Shown: positions 12,011 to 26,718, counted from the stretch's first letter. The stretch is DNA of 64,000 nt from Cacajao melanocephalus (GCA_963573385.1 CAUYLG010071367.1:1-64000); one strand, 5' to 3'. A program made the numbers and translations. The notes: generated by a model from the sequence alone, not told the origin.

Positions 12011-13190
12011 ATTCTCTTTATTTTGCTTTCCTGCCAGCTGAAGAGTTTATTTACAGAGAATATAAGAAAAGTAAGGAGATCAGCACACATTTGATTTTTA
12101 TAAATGATCGGAAGAAATCAAACTGCTCCCCCCTCAAAAAAAATTTCTGTATGTGATTTATAGTCAGTAAAGATAGACCTGCCTCCTGAATAAGAAAGTT
12201 CTGAGTGAGAAAGCTCTGGTTGAGAGTCCCAGCTTATTAATGCTGCCACGTCACCTGCCAAAAAAATCTTAGCTGTGTGGAAGGACTCAAAATTACAGGC
12301 CCTCTTTCCGTACATGGGTGGGGGAGGTAGATCTTCAGAGTTTAAAACCCAGGAGATTCATTAGGAAGCAATCAGAGGAGCAAATTCCTCCAGACTGTCT
12401 CCGTTTCCCCAGTTCAGCATCATGTGCTTTCTTTTCATTTTTCCTTGTGTCCGCGGAATTTCCACCTCTCCTCCTATTTGAGCTGTCAGCGCCTTTTCCT
12501 TAGCCCCATTTCAGTTGGTGAACAGATTCTTTTTTTCATTTCCTTACTTCATAAGGCATCCTTTTCTAGTCCTTATAATCTTTTTCCTTACATGTGTAGA
12601 GCTTAAGATATAAAAGGTGTTGTCACGGCAAACTTTAAGGATTCTCCCAAATTTATCAGTGTTGAAAAAATGCTGAGACTGTAGCAAACTAGAAAATATT
12701 TAAGGGCTATGAAGACATGGGCTCTTATTCGCTCACAGGGAGTGGATTTCTGTTGCCATCTGCTTTTGAAATAACAACTGTATAAAAATAAATTAATACA
12801 GAAGCAAACCACGGATGCTTGTTTAGAACAGACAGAAGTTTCCAAATGTGGAATTTTAAGGACTAGTAAAATAGCAAAAATATTTTGTAAGATGACATAG
12901 AAAATCTAGATTTATATTTTTCCAGGTAAAAACTTTTATAGATATTAACCACTATCATCATTATTGTTCCATAAAAGAAAGTCTTCCTTAAAATGAAGGG
13001 GAAAAAAAACATAAATTGAAGAATACAGAGTACTCTATCATTAAAGCAGGCATTTCAAACATGTAGACTCTAAAGTTCAAAAGAATCTTTTTTCTATATT
13101 TAAAGGCTAAAAACGTAATATTAAATATTATATATTTTATTTTAATTTTAGTAACTGATATGTGTTGTGTTCTACGTGGCTCTCATTTTG
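12011..13190. other. Intron sequence without recognised feature
   Basis: Several frames of 60-80 codons overlap here on both strands with no recognisable domains. I see no confident repeat. Confidence 0.35.
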
Positions 13191-13194
13191 CTCT

Positions 13195-13320
13195 GGTAAC
13201 AGTTACAGGCACATATAACCCACTTTATGGATGAAGACACTAAAGCTTGGAGAGGTTAAGTAGCAGAACTGACATTTGAGCCCACATTTTTATGTCACTA
13301 CCCTCTCCTACCTCTCCAAA
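13195..13320 (-). repeat. MIR-like fragment
   Basis: Reverse-complement MIR core: cccactttatggatgaagacac, cttggagaggttaagtagc, tgagcccacattttta. Confidence 0.55.
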
Positions 13321-15080
13321 CTTATGTGTGTTTTGTTACTATAAGTTGGCCAACCTGGAGGCTTGAGTAAGACATTAAAATACAAAGTAGCACTCAATAT
13401 GATTTCTGAGGATTTTGGAGTTTTTTGTTAACTAGAATCATTGTCAAAAATCTAGTTTCAAATAAAAATGTTAATAAAAGGGGAACAAACTTGTATTGTG
13501 ATTCCACTCACCTTGAAATATACTGAATTAAAAGAGATGGAGGAATAATATTTCTAAACTATAGGCTTCTGGTTTGACCAACTGAACTAGAAAGCCCAGA
13601 AGTCACATTTCAGGAGTCTGGTTATGAGAACTGTTGGACTGCCTTGTTCAGTGGCCTCACATACTGACGGCTGCTCAGGGCCAGTGGTATTGACCTTGGA
13701 GGGTTACCACAGAATCCACCGGGCAACTGGAGTTAGGGATGTTTAATTTTTAACTACTCCCTATTTTCTGGACATAGTTCAGTTCCAACATGATTACTTA
13801 TTATTACTGTGCATATCTTCCTTGAAAACCTATTAAAGTTTTAATAAATGTGTTTTAAAATGATTTCGAAGTAATAGTGAATAAACTGTCTCCTCATTGT
13901 TAAATAATTAAACATACCCAAAACAGTGTGTTGTAGAACATCCAACTAGAAAATTGCCTCCCTTAATCAGTACTCATAGTTATTAATGCTAATAATATGT
14001 TCACCCACGACATTGACAGAGATGTCACTAAAGAGCAAGTTAATATGCTGACTTAACCAAGGAGGAGTAAAAAAGCACCCAGTCATAAGTCTGTTAGGCT
14101 AGTAAAAATGAAAACCTGAACCGTTATTCCATGACAAGATTTAGTGGCTTAAACTATCAAAAAGATCTTATCAGTCCCAAACTTTCTAACTGTAGCCCCA
14201 GCACCAACCTCTTCTTTACATTTATACTATTACCTCTCTTGGAATACTGTCCTTTTTTAACTTGATTCTGTTTATGATGATGCCAACCAATAAATTCAAT
14301 TAGGAATACAATGATAAGAAAAGCAGACATTGACTCTGCCCTGAGTCTGGGAGAAAAAGGAGACATTAATTGAATAATCACACAAATAACTATAAATCTG
14401 TTACTGTCTCAAGCTCTGTGAAAAAAAGAGGACTATGATGCCCTGAGTGCCTATAATAGGGCATCTGACTTTGTCAGGGTGGTCAGGGAGGTCGTGGAAG
14501 ACTCTCATCTGAATGATGAATAGGCCTTGACTAGGCAAAGAAAGGGTCATTACTAATGGCTGCACAAACAGCGATTACAGATCTGTCTGAGTGTATGACT
14601 GAGCAGAGCACGGACAAGAACAATGTGAAATCAGTAGTGCTTTCCATTTAGAAATGTGTGATAAGGAGGCTGACTCATGGTTGACTCGCTGTCTCCTCCT
14701 AAGAGGCCATCTGATGGAGTCTACCAGTTGCTTCTCAGAAGTATGTGGTCTTGGCATCGATGTGATTTTCTAAATCCCATGGCTGACCAGTTCTGCTTTT
14801 CCTTTGGTTTTACGTTTATGTGTTTGTTTGCTTGTTTATCTGCCAGAGCTATGAGATCTTTCACTGCCATTGCTGCATCTTACCTTCTCCTCTACCACTC
14901 CTCCCTTGGCCCCTTTTATTTTCTGTCTTTTCTCCCTTTCCCCTCCCTTCTCTACAGAAACTTACTCCTCCACCTTTCCCTTAGTCTTAATTCACCATTC
15001 ATTTCTTCTTTTTCTCTTTTAGTCTTTTCCTTTTTTGCTGTTCACCATGAAGTTACCAGGCTTATGTTTGCATAGTGCAT
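13321..15080. other. Intron sequence without recognised gene
   Basis: The longest open frame (14677-15075 on +, 132 codons) encodes a low-complexity, Leu/Ser/Phe-rich chain that mirrors the C/T-rich DNA at 14880-15050; no domain is visible. Other parts are not assigned. Confidence 0.35.
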
Positions 15081-15084
15081 TATA

Positions 15085-15225
15085 ATTTACAAAGGCATCT
15101 CATGACATTATTCCATTTGATCCTAATAGCAGCTTTGTAAGGTGGCTGGGTAACAGTCATTTATCCTGTCTACAGATATGACAGATGACTAGTGACTTCC
15201 CCAAGGTCATGTGTCTGGAAAGGAA
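15085..15225 (-). repeat. MIR-like fragment
   Basis: Contains catgacattattccatttgatcc, a ctacagatatgac part and cttccccaaggtcatgtgtctgg, in reverse-complement MIR order. Confidence 0.5.
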
Positions 15226-16039
15226 AGGATTCTTGACTGCAGCCTAGATGCCTATCTCTGGTACTTCTAGACCATCCTGCCCCAACAGAAATGTCACATA
15301 TATTCCAATCACATCTTTTAGTCTGACTGACAAAAGTCCTTCCCCATCGTTTCTTTACCACTCATGAAAATAAGTCTAGACAAAAGTCTTGGTCAGAGGA
15401 GTTTTCTGGTGGCTCATCCATCACATGAGTAGAAACAGCCTTTGTCTCATCTGATGAATATTTGCTGGATGTTAAGTTTGACCTTGGATTGAACTGCTTA
15501 TAAAGAATGATTTTCAGTCTATTGCCACCTTGCCTGGCTGTGACCTGGAAGGTGGCATGGCTAGTAAGAACCGAAAACAAAGAGGATTGCTTCAAGTATC
15601 ATTTGTCAGCCTTCATTAGATTACTCATCTTGAGACATCTATCTATACATGCAAATGAAATCTGGTGTTTTTCTCTGCATATATTTCAATCCCTCAGAGA
15701 CTCTTAAATTCCATTAGGATTTCTGTTTACTTCCTTCTTCTGGACAATTATAAGAGAGTTTAAAGAAAGAGCACATCTGTATCCTGTGCCACAGACCAGA
15801 TGCCCCTTTATTGCCAGAAAAGCAGCCAGTGATGTTTATCCTTTATTTAATCTCTGTGCTGACTTTCAGTGCTGGTAAATGTTTATTCCACTGAAGTATG
15901 CTTTTAAGATGTCAGCAGCCTTTGTTGACCAATGGATCACATTTGGTAAAGGCTTCTGCTTATTACATGGAGAATCAGACTGCTCAAGGAGGATTTTGCA
16001 GGGGACAAGCAGCATTCATCCATTCATTCAGTCATTGAT

Positions 16040-16160
16040 TTGATTAACTTCTTACGTATTTGTTCAACTAAGCATTTACTGAATGTCTGGTATGTGCCAT
16101 GCGCTCTGGTGAGATATTTGAGAAAATCAAGAAGAAAAAGGCTGAAACTTTGCCCCTGAA
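16040..16160 (-). repeat. Ancient MIR/L2-like fragment
   Basis: Contains caactaagcatttactgaatgtctggtatgtgccatg, a hallmark of the gagcac-tgtgccag region of old mammalian repeats; extent uncertain. Confidence 0.4.
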
Positions 16161-16684
16161 GAACTCTCAGATAGAATGTTGAAAATTGCAGTAATTCACT
16201 GTGATTGTATCTATGTAATTAAATAACAAAAGAACAAGCAGCTGATTAGAGGAAGCTAATAGCACCCTTCGGATGGAATTCCAGTAATTTTTATCAGGTG
16301 ATTACCAAACCTGAAGGGTAAATGAACACCCTCTTTAGACTAACGAAGTTCCATGCTCACATGGGTGGATATCAAGAGTTACTTTTTCCTTCTAAGCACA
16401 GGTCTGTAAGAACTACATGGAAGTATAGAATAGAGCCATGCTTTTCACAGCCTATTCAGTTTTGCAAAGGAGAATTCTCCTGTGGTCAAGCATTAATTAT
16501 GAACACTGATGGGAAAATGCATTTCAATATCAATGTTGCATGATAATACAATGTGTGAGCATCTTCCTCTTACAGTGCTTTCACTGCATCCCTGAAGTCC
16601 TTGCTTGTCCTCAAGTCTCTCTCCTTGGTGTAGCAGACTGGTATAATTTAAAGATGGCCTTTTGACATATCTGTAACTTCATTT

Positions 16685-16880
16685 AAATTCTGGCTCCAGC
16701 AATTACTAGCTGTATCACCTTGAGCTGTTACTAAACCGTTCTGAGCCTCTGTTTCTTTAATCTAAAAGTAGAGATTAATATCTGCTTCATAGGATTGTTT
16801 AGATAATTTACTTTTTTAAGTCTGTAAATGTCCTAGCATGCATACTACTTAACAAACAGTAGATACAAGTAAGGGTTAGT
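16685..16880 (+). repeat. MIR
   Basis: MIR order on +: ctggctccagcaattactagctgtatcacc, tctgagcctctgtttctttaatc, attaatatctgcttcataggattgt, then the diverged tail. Confidence 0.7.
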
Positions 16881-17811
16881 TCCCTCTCTGATCTCTCTTC
16901 CTATATCCCATCTGCCCTTTTTCTTTCTCATGTGCTACAACCCATTTCTTCCTCCTCCATGCCATGAATCAATTGACAGTCTCCATTCATTGTCCATTTA
17001 ACAAAACATTTCCTGTGCACCTCTTACACACCCTCAGGAGATAGTAATGTGGAACACAGAACACAGCACATGGTAAAGAAACAAAGAAAGAGGAGTGAGT
17101 ACACCTTATTTAGAAAGAGACATCAAGGGTTCAAACATTTTCTACGCCCCCAAAAATGGGTTTCTTTAGAGTAGAGTTTCAGGAATAGTAGTAGATTTTA
17201 AAAGGATATTTAGGGGTAAAGTGTCACCTCATCCCACCTCCTTATTTACACACAAAGAATAAGTCCAGAGCCCATGCACATATATGCTAGCTCAAATACA
17301 CGAACACACATAGGTTCATTCCAGATATTTGGGGTCACCAGTGAGCACTATTTTATTCAAAAGGTTTATTGGATACTGGTACATACACAACATCAGGATC
17401 TCTTGATTGCCTATATAGCAGATCATCTCTCTCCCACACGATTTAATGGCTGTAGTTTTCTCCTTTTTCCATATTGAAGAGTTTCTCTCCTATACTGGGT
17501 ACAAAAATCCTTCAGGGTAGCTGCTAGGTCCTAATTTATCATGTAATTATTAGGCACTCTCCCAAGCATAGACCATATTCAACAAATGATGGCTTGTCAA
17601 AGTTCCTCCTTCTACTATGACCTGAGGAACAGGGGGAGTTATGTTCCCTAAGTGACCAATATTCTCCACTTCCAGCCATTTTCTTCTCTAGGGGAGATGA
17701 GCCAACTAGACATCACTTTCTCTGTCTCTGTAGTTGTACAGAGTTGTAAAGCCTTTTGTAAACAGTTATATTATGAATGCTGCTGCCACCACTTTTTTTC
17801 TTTTTTGGAGA

Positions 17812-18445
17812 AAGGGAGTATCCATTACCTCAAGCATTTATCCTTTCTTTATGCTACAAACAATCCAATTATACACTTTAATTATTTTTAAGTGTACAAT
17901 AAATTATTGTTGACCATAGTCTACCTTTTCTGCTATCAAATACTAGATTTTATTCTTTATGAATTTATGAATTTATATTCATAAAGAATTTTATTCTTTA
18001 TGAATTTATAAATATGTTTTTATACCCATCAACCATCCCATTATTTCCCCCACCACCGACCTTCCCAGCCTTTGGTAACCATCATTCTATCATATCCATA
18101 AGTTCAGTTGGTTTAATATTTTTAGCTCCCACAAATAAGTGGTAACATGTAAAGTTTGTCTCTGTGCCTGACTTATTTCACTTAACATAATGACCTGCAG
18201 TTCCATTCATGTTGTTGCCAGTGACAGGATCTCATTCTGTTTCATGTCTGAATAGTTTATTTTGTATTTGTACCACCTTTTCTTTACGCATTCATTTGCT
18301 GACAGATACGTTACTTCCAAATCTTGGCGATTGTGAATAGTGCTGCAATTACCGTTGGAGTACAGATCTCTCTTTGATATACTGATTTCCTTTCTTTTGG
18401 ATATATACTGATATATATTGGATTGCTGAGTCATGTAGTAGTTCT
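17812..18445 (-). mobile_element. L1 3' end, copy A (antisense, 5'-truncated)
   Basis: Reverse-complement 3' UTR (ctcaagcatttatcctttc, caataaattattgttgacc, ctggtaacc-type) followed by the end of ORF2 in reverse (ggatctcattctgtttcatg, tgaatagtttattttg). It is homologous throughout to copy B, offset by about 750 bp, and both have the same orientation. Confidence 0.8.
17952..18012. repeat. Small inverted and direct repeat (attctttatgaat)
   Basis: attctttatgaat (17952-17964) faces attcataaagaat (17977-17989), giving 13-bp arms and a 12-nt loop. The ttattctttatgaattta block recurs 41 bp downstream. It lies inside L1 copy A. Confidence 0.75.
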
Positions 18446-18449
18446 AGTT

Positions 18450-19370
18450 GTAGTTTTTAAAAATGTTTTTAATTTTTAGTTTCTGTGGGTAGATAGTAAG
18501 TGTATATATTTATGGGGTACATAAGATGTTTTGATACAAGCATGTAATATGAAATGAGCGCATGATGGATAATGAGGTATCTGTCCCCTCAAGCATTTAT
18601 CCTTTGTGTTACAAACAATCCAAGTACACTCTTAAAGTTATTTTAAAATTACTGACTATTCACCCTGTTGTGCTATCAAACGGTAGGTCCTATTCATTCT
18701 ATTTATTTGAGTACCCATTAACCATCCCACCTCCCCACAACCTACCTCCCACCACTACCTTTCCAGCCTCTGGTAACTATCTTCCTACTCTCTATCTCCA
18801 TGAGTTCAATTGTTTTGAAATTTAGATTCCACAAATGAGTGAGAAAATACAATGTTTATCTTTCTGTGCCTGGCTTATTTCACTTAACAATGATCTCTGA
18901 TTTTATCCATGTTACCATTCTTTTTGTGGCTGAATAGTTCTCCATTGAGTATATGTACCATATTTTCTCTATCATTCATCTATCGATGAACACTTAGGTT
19001 GCTTCCAAATCTCGGCTATTATAAACAGTGCTGCAACAAACATAGGAGTGCAGATATCTCTTTGATATGCTGATTTCCTTTCTTTTGGGTATATACCTAG
19101 CAGTGGGAGTGCTGGATCACATGGCACGTCAATTTTTAGCTTTGTAAGTAACATCCAAACTGCTCTCCATAGTGATTGTACTAATTTACATTCCCAACAA
19201 CGTAAAAGGATTCCCTTTTCTCTACATCCTCACTAGTATTTGAAATTGCCTGTCATTTGGATATAAGCCGTTTTAACTGGGGTGAAATCATATCTCACTG
19301 TAGTTTTGGTTTGCATTTCTCTGATGATGCTCAGTGATGTCAATTACCTTTACATATACCTGCTACTGAT
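18450..19370 (-). mobile_element. L1 3' end, copy B (antisense, 5'-truncated)
   Basis: It starts with a reverse 3' UTR (tatttatggggtacataagatg, cctcaagcatttatcc) and runs through the end of ORF2: ttttgtggctgaatagttctcc, gcttccaaatctcggctatt, tttgggtatatacctagcagtggg and gcatttctctgatgatg. It is longer than copy A and has no intact frame. Confidence 0.85.
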
Positions 19371-19401
19371 TTTGTTAATTCATGGAATATATTAGTGAAT
19401 T

Positions 19402-19745
19402 TGTATTAGTCCATTTTTACACTCCTGATAAAGACATACCTGAGACTGGGAAAAAAAAGAGGTTTAATGAACTTTCAGTTCCACATGGGTGAGAAAGCCT
19501 CACAATCATGGTGGAAGGCAAGGAGTAGCAAGTCACATTTACATGGATGGTGGCAGGCAAAGAGAAAGCTTGTGCAAGGAAACTCCTGTTTTAAAACCAT
19601 CAGATCTTGTGAGACTTATTCACTATCACAAGAACAGCACAGGAAAGGCCCTGCGCCGTGATTCAATTATCTCCCACAGGGTCTCTCCCACAACACATGG
19701 GAATTCAAGATGAGATTTGGATGGGAACACAGCCAAGCCATATCA
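19402..19745 (-). mobile_element. MaLR (THE1/MST-like) 3' LTR
   Basis: It starts tgtattag (19402) and ends catatca (19745), 344 bp. The internal sequence follows directly, so this is the 3' LTR of an antisense element. The flank gaatt (19397-19401) matches gagtt after the other LTR at 4 of 5 bases. Confidence 0.9.
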
Positions 19746-21324
19746 TTCCAATCCTGACCCTTTCCATATCTCATGTCCTCACATTTCAAAATCAATCATT
19801 TCTCCCAACAGTCCCCCAAAGTCTTAACTCATTAACAGCATTAACTCAAAAGTTCCAAGTCCCAAGTCTCACGTGAGACAAGGCAAGTCCCTTCCACCTA
19901 TGAGCCTGTAAAATCAAAAGTTAGTTACTTCCTAGATACAATTAGGCTACAGGCTTTGAGTAAATACAGCCATTCCATATGGGAGAAGTTGACCAAAACA
20001 GAGGGGCTACAGGCCCCATGCAAGTCCTAAGTCCAGCGAGGCAGTCAAATCTTAAAAGTCCAAAATGATCTCCTTTGACTCCATATCTCACATCCAGGTC
20101 ATGCTGATGCAAAGAGGTGGGTTCCAATGGTCTTGGGCAGCTCCACCCCGGTGGCTTTGCATGGCACAGCCTCCCTCCAAGCTGCTTTCATGGGCTGGTG
20201 TTGAGTGCCGGTGGCTTTTCCAGGTGTATGATGCAGGCTGTCAGTGGAGCCATCATTCTGGGGTCTGGAGGATTGTGGTCTTCTTCTCACAGCTCCATTA
20301 AGTGGTACCCCAGTAGGGATTCTCTGTGAGGGCTCTGACATTTCCCTTCCACATTGCCCTAGCAGAGGTTCTCCATGAGGACTGCACCCCTGCAGCAAAC
20401 TTCTCCTGGGCATCTAGGCATTTCCGTACATCTTCTGAAATCTCGACAGAGGTTCCCAAATCTCAATTCTTGACTTCTGTGCCCTCGCAGGCTCAACACC
20501 AATGGAAGCTGTCAAGACTTGAAGCTTGGACCCTCTGAAGCCATGGCCTGAGGTCTACATTGGCCTCTTTTAGTCACAGCTAGAGAGACTGAGATGCAAG
20601 GCCACAAGTCCGTAGGCTGCACAAAGGAGAAGGACCCGGGCCTGGTCCATAAAACCATTTTTTCCTCCTAAACCTCCAAGCCTGTGATGGAAGGGGCTGC
20701 CACAAAGGTCTCTGAGATGCCCTAGAGACATCTAGGTGAATGTTAATCACCATTTTCTCTGTGATTAGCATTCAGCTCCTCGTTACTTATGCAAATTTCT
20801 GCAGCTGGCTCTAATTTCTCCTCGAAAAATGGGATTTTCTTTTCTATCCCATTGTCAGGCTGCAAATTTTCCAAACTGTTATGCTGTTTTCCTTTTAAAA
20901 CTGAATGCCTTTAACAGCACCCAAGTCACTTCTTGAATTCTTTGCTGCTTAGAAATTTCTCCTGCAAGATACACTAAATCATCTCTCTCAAGTTCAAATT
21001 TCCACATATCTCTAGGGAAGAGGAAAAATGCCTCCAGTCTCTTTGCTAAAACGTAAAACAAGAGTTACCTTTGCTCCAGTTCCCAACAAGTTCCTCATCT
21101 CCATCTGAGACCACCTCAGCCTGGATTTCATTGTCCATATCATTATCAGCATTTTGGTCAAAACCATTCAACAAGTCTCTAGGGAGTTCTAAACTTTCCC
21201 ACATTTTTCTGTCTTCTTCTGAGCCCTCCAAACTCTTCCAACTTCTGTTGTTACCCAGTTCCAAAGTTGCTTCCACATTTTTGGGTATCTTTTCAGCAAT
21301 TTCCCACTCCCGATACCAATTGAC
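19746..21324 (-). mobile_element. MaLR internal region
   Basis: About 1.58 kb lies between two same-orientation LTRs, the usual size for a non-autonomous THE1/MST internal region. Next to the 5' LTR, the minus strand reads ATTGGTATCGGGAGTGGG, the position expected for the primer-binding site. The short open frames (for example 21046-21276 on -, an acidic 76-codon frame) are remnants. The 191-codon + frame at 21071-21646 runs antisense to the element and into its LTR. Confidence 0.85.
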
Positions 21325-21553
21325 TCTATTAGTTCATTTTCACACAGCTGATAAAGACATACCCAAAACTGGGAAGAAAAAGAGGCTTAATGGAATTACA
21401 GTTTCACATGGCTGGCAAGGCCTCACAATCATGACAGAAGTCAAGGAGAAGCAAGTCATATCTTACATGGATGGCAGCAGACAAAGAGAAAGCTTGCACA
21501 GGGAAACTCCTATTTTCATGAGATCTGAGTGGGGACACAGCAAAACCATATCA
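21325..21553 (-). mobile_element. MaLR 5' LTR with internal deletion
   Basis: It starts tctattag and ends catatca, but is 229 bp against 344 bp for its partner. The missing about 115 bp is the interior after ctcctattttcatgagatctg (around 21516-21532), where the partner carries the cttattcactatcacaag to cacaacacatggg section. The following gagtt is the target duplication. Confidence 0.87.
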
Positions 21554-21799
21554 GAGTTGAAATCATTACAAAGTTATAGGAGTGCCAGATCATCATTTTT
21601 GTGCATGTGTGTTTGTGTATCCCAGTATGTCAATGCTAGGAAATAAATTGGGCATAAGAAAAAGCTATGAGCCACATCATTACCTTTCACCCTTGGCATC
21701 TAAAAGAAATATGGCTATCAAAGGTCAAGCTTTGTGTTTGATAGTGCATGGCAGAAGGAAATATCATTATTATTACCTAGCCTTGTGTGTCAGCAAAAC

Positions 21800-21985
21800 A
21801 CATATCACTATGGAAACTGCTTTACATTAATGTCCTACTTTCAGTTTACTCAAGGGCTATGGGGGAGGATATTATCATGTCCACCTTCTTGTGAGAAAAT
21901 GACCTAAGGGTCAGAGACAAGCAGAATATTTTCCAAGGTCACAACAAATTCAAAACCAGAATTAAAGGCTCCTAATTTTCTGACC
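21800..21985 (-). repeat. MIR-like
   Basis: Reverse-complement order: ggatattatcatgtccacc, aatgacctaagggtcagagac, ttttccaaggtcacaac, aaaaccagaattaaagg. Confidence 0.5.
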
Positions 21986-22589
21986 ACGAACTCCATCTTA
22001 TCTGGAGGATAAGGAGGGTAAACTAGAGTCTTCCTTTCTCAATTCCTCATGTCCTTAGACTTCTTTTGCCAGAAGAGGGGATCATTATGGGGAAACTGGA
22101 GTGATTTTAGGGGTTAAATAGTGGGAAGAGGTATAAAATGCAAAAAAGCCCTTTTTGCAGTGTGATTTTGATCCCTTGACATCCCATGAAGCCATTTTTC
22201 CTGCCTGACAGCAATTATTCCTTCCATGTAATTTTCAGCAGCAAGTGAAGTTTTGGAAGAGTCCTAAGTTGGCCTTACATAGATCAGAACTCATACTCAA
22301 CAAAATAGACACATTGCATATTTTGGGTGCACCAGCTTCATTCTCCTAGATCAAATTTCTTCATCTCTTAACCACCCTCCTTTGTTTTTTGTCCCCAGTG
22401 CTGCAGTCTTCCTTTTATCAAAATCAGTTCTTAGGATCATTCAGTTCTTAGGATCAACTTGTTTGCACTGCAATTTACATGTCTTTTAGGTTTTCATTGC
22501 ATAATGATTCATTGGTCGTATTCTTTGTGCCATGTATTTTACCAGGTATTTAGGACATGGGAACAAAGGAAACTTGTCTTCATTCAGCA

Positions 22590-22918
22590 CTTTTTAATAG
22601 ATTTTATTTTTCAGAGCAGCTGTAGGTTCATAGCAAAAAAAAAAAAAAAAAACAGAAAATGTAGAAAGTTTCATGTGTGTCCTGCCCCCATACATGCATA
22701 GACTCACCTGTTTATTAACATCTTCTACCAGAGAAGTACATTTGCTAGAAATTATGATGCTACATTGATACATCACTATCATCCAGGGTCCATAACTTAC
22801 ATTAGAGTTCACTTTTAGTGTTGTACATTCTAAGGGTTTGGACAAATGTATAATGACATGTATCCACAATTATAGTATCTCTGAAAATTATCTCTGAACT
22901 TAGAGATTCTGTATGCCC
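22590..22918 (-). mobile_element. Old L1 (L1M) 3' end, outer layer of the nest, first part
   Basis: Reverse 3' UTR: gattttatttttcagagcagctgtaggttc, catcttctaccagagaagtacat, gtgttgtacattctaagggtttggacaaatg. The sequence breaks off at 22918 and resumes at about 24766 with the next part of the same L1. Confidence 0.8.
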
Positions 22919-22931
22919 TAAAAATTATCTC

Positions 22932-22948
<17 letters not shown>
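22884..22948. repeat. 28-bp direct repeat at the L1 insertion point
   Basis: aaaattatctctgaactt plus agagattctg (22884-22911) is repeated with one change at 22921-22948, an offset of 37 bp. It straddles the junction between the old and the inserted L1. Confidence 0.9.
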
Positions 22949-24752
<1,804 letters not shown>

Positions 24753-24765
24753 TAAAAATTGTCTC

Positions 24766-26718
24766 GCTTTACCAATTCATCTCTTCCTTCCACTATATCC
24801 CATTAACTACCAATTTTGTCAGTGTCTCCATAGTTTTGCTTTTTCCAGAGTATCAGATAGTTGGAATAATACAGTGTGAAGCATTTTCAGATTGTCTTCT
24901 TTGGCTTGTATGCATTTAAGTTTCTTCCATGTTCTGCTGTGGCTTGATAGCTCATTTATTTTGGTGATAAATAATATTCCATTGTCTAGATGTACCACAG
25001 TGTATTTATCCATTCACCTACTGAATCGTTTCTTTCAACTTTTGGCAATTATTAATAAAGCTGCTGGAACTATTCACATGCAGGTGGAGGTTTTTGTGTT
25101 GACATGTTTTCAGCTTCTTTAGAGAAATACCAAGGAGCACAATTGCTAGATCACATAGTAAGAGTATGTTTAGTTTTGTAAGAAACTACCAAACTATTTT
25201 CCAAAGTGTCTATACCATTTTGCATTCTCACCAGCAGTGAATGAGTCTAGGTACACATCCTTGCCAGCATTTGTTTTTGTCAGTGTTCTGGATTTTGGCC
25301 ATTTCACTAGGCATATAGTAGCATCTCATTATTGTTGTAATTTGCATTTCCTGATGATATATGATGTGGGGCATCTTTTCATGTGCTTATTTGTCATCTG
25401 TTTATATTCTTTGGCAAGGTGTCTAAGGTTCTGTGGCCCATTTTTAGTTGGGTTGTTTGTGAGTTTTAGGAGATTTTGTTTGCTTGTTGAGCTTTATGAG
25501 TTCTTTGTATATTTTTAATAATAGTTCTTTATCTGAAATGCCATTTGTAATTATCTTCTCTCAATATGTGGCTTGTCATTTCATGCTCTTGACATTGTCT
25601 TTCACATGTTTTTATTTTAGTAAAATTTTTAAAAGTCCAGCTTATCAATTCTTTCTTTCAAGGATGATGGCTTTGCTGTTGTATTAAAAAGTCATCTCAA
25701 AATCCAAGGTCATCTAGATTTTCTCCTACAGCATCTCCAAGAAGTTTATAGTTTTGTGTTTTGCATTTAGGTTTGTGATCAATTTTGAGTTGATTTTTGT
25801 TCAGAGTATAACGTTTGTGTCTACTTATTTTTATTTCTTGCTTGTGGATGCCCAGTTGTTCTGGCACCATATTTGCCTCCTCTTTCATGAATACCATACT
25901 GTCTAGAGTACTATAGCTTTATAGAAAATTTTGAAGTTAGGTAGTGTTATCCTCCAAATGTGGTTTTCCCTTCAATATGTTGGCTATTTGAGGTCTTTTG
26001 CCTCTCCATATAAACTCTAGAATCAGTTCACAAAATAACTTGCTGGGGTTTTGATTGGGATCGCACTAAATCTACAGATTAAATTGGAAAGAGCTAACAT
26101 CTTGTCAGTATTGAATATTCCTAGCTCTCCATTTACATGGACTATCTCTCCATTTATTGAGTTCTTTGATTTCTTGCATCAGATTTTTGCAGTTTTTTTC
26201 ATAGAGATCTTGTACATGTTTTGTTAGCTTTATAACTTAGTATTTTATTTTGGGGAGTGCTAATGTAAATGGCGTTGTGTTTGTAATTTCAGTTTTCACT
26301 TTTTCATTGTTAACATATAGGAAATTAATTGGCTTTTGTGTACTAACCTTTTATTCTACAACCTTGCTATAATTGCTTATTAGTTCCAGGAGTTTTTTGT
26401 CAATTATCTTGGATTTTATACAAAGGGTATTAGGTTGTCTGTCAACAAAGATAGTTTTATTTCTTCCTTTCTAATCTGTATACTTTTAAATTTCCTTTTC
26501 TTGTCTGACTGCATTAGCTAGAACTTGCAGCATGATATGGAAAGACAGTGGTGGATCTTAGTGGGAAAGCTTCAACTATTTTTTTGTTTTTTGGAGTTTT
26601 ATTTTTTTACCATTAGACATGATAGTAGCTGTAGAGAGTTTGTAGATATTCTTTAATAAGTTAAGGGATTCCCCTATTCCTAATTTACCCCAAGTTTTTA
26701 TTTTCAATGGGTGTTGGT
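24766..26718 (-). mobile_element. Old L1 (L1M) ORF2, outer layer of the nest, second part
   Basis: Continues the L1 of 22590-22918: gtgtctccatagttttgc, gatgtaccacagtgtatttatcc, ccagcatttgtttttgtcagtg, cctgatgatatatgatgtgggg, gctagaacttgcag and gtgggaaagcttcaac, all reverse complement of ORF2. Open frames of 60-90 codons on + here are antisense shadows. It ends near tttcaatgggtgttg. Confidence 0.88.

Noticed and set aside
14677..15075. 132-codon open frame on +
   Set aside because: Hydrophobic, Ser/Leu/Phe-rich chain caused by C/T-rich DNA. No signal of splice sites, domain or coding bias.
21071..21646. 191-codon open frame on +, the longest in the window
   Set aside because: It runs antisense through the MaLR internal region and into its LTR, with Ser/Leu-rich low-complexity protein and no domain. 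It is a by-product of the element.
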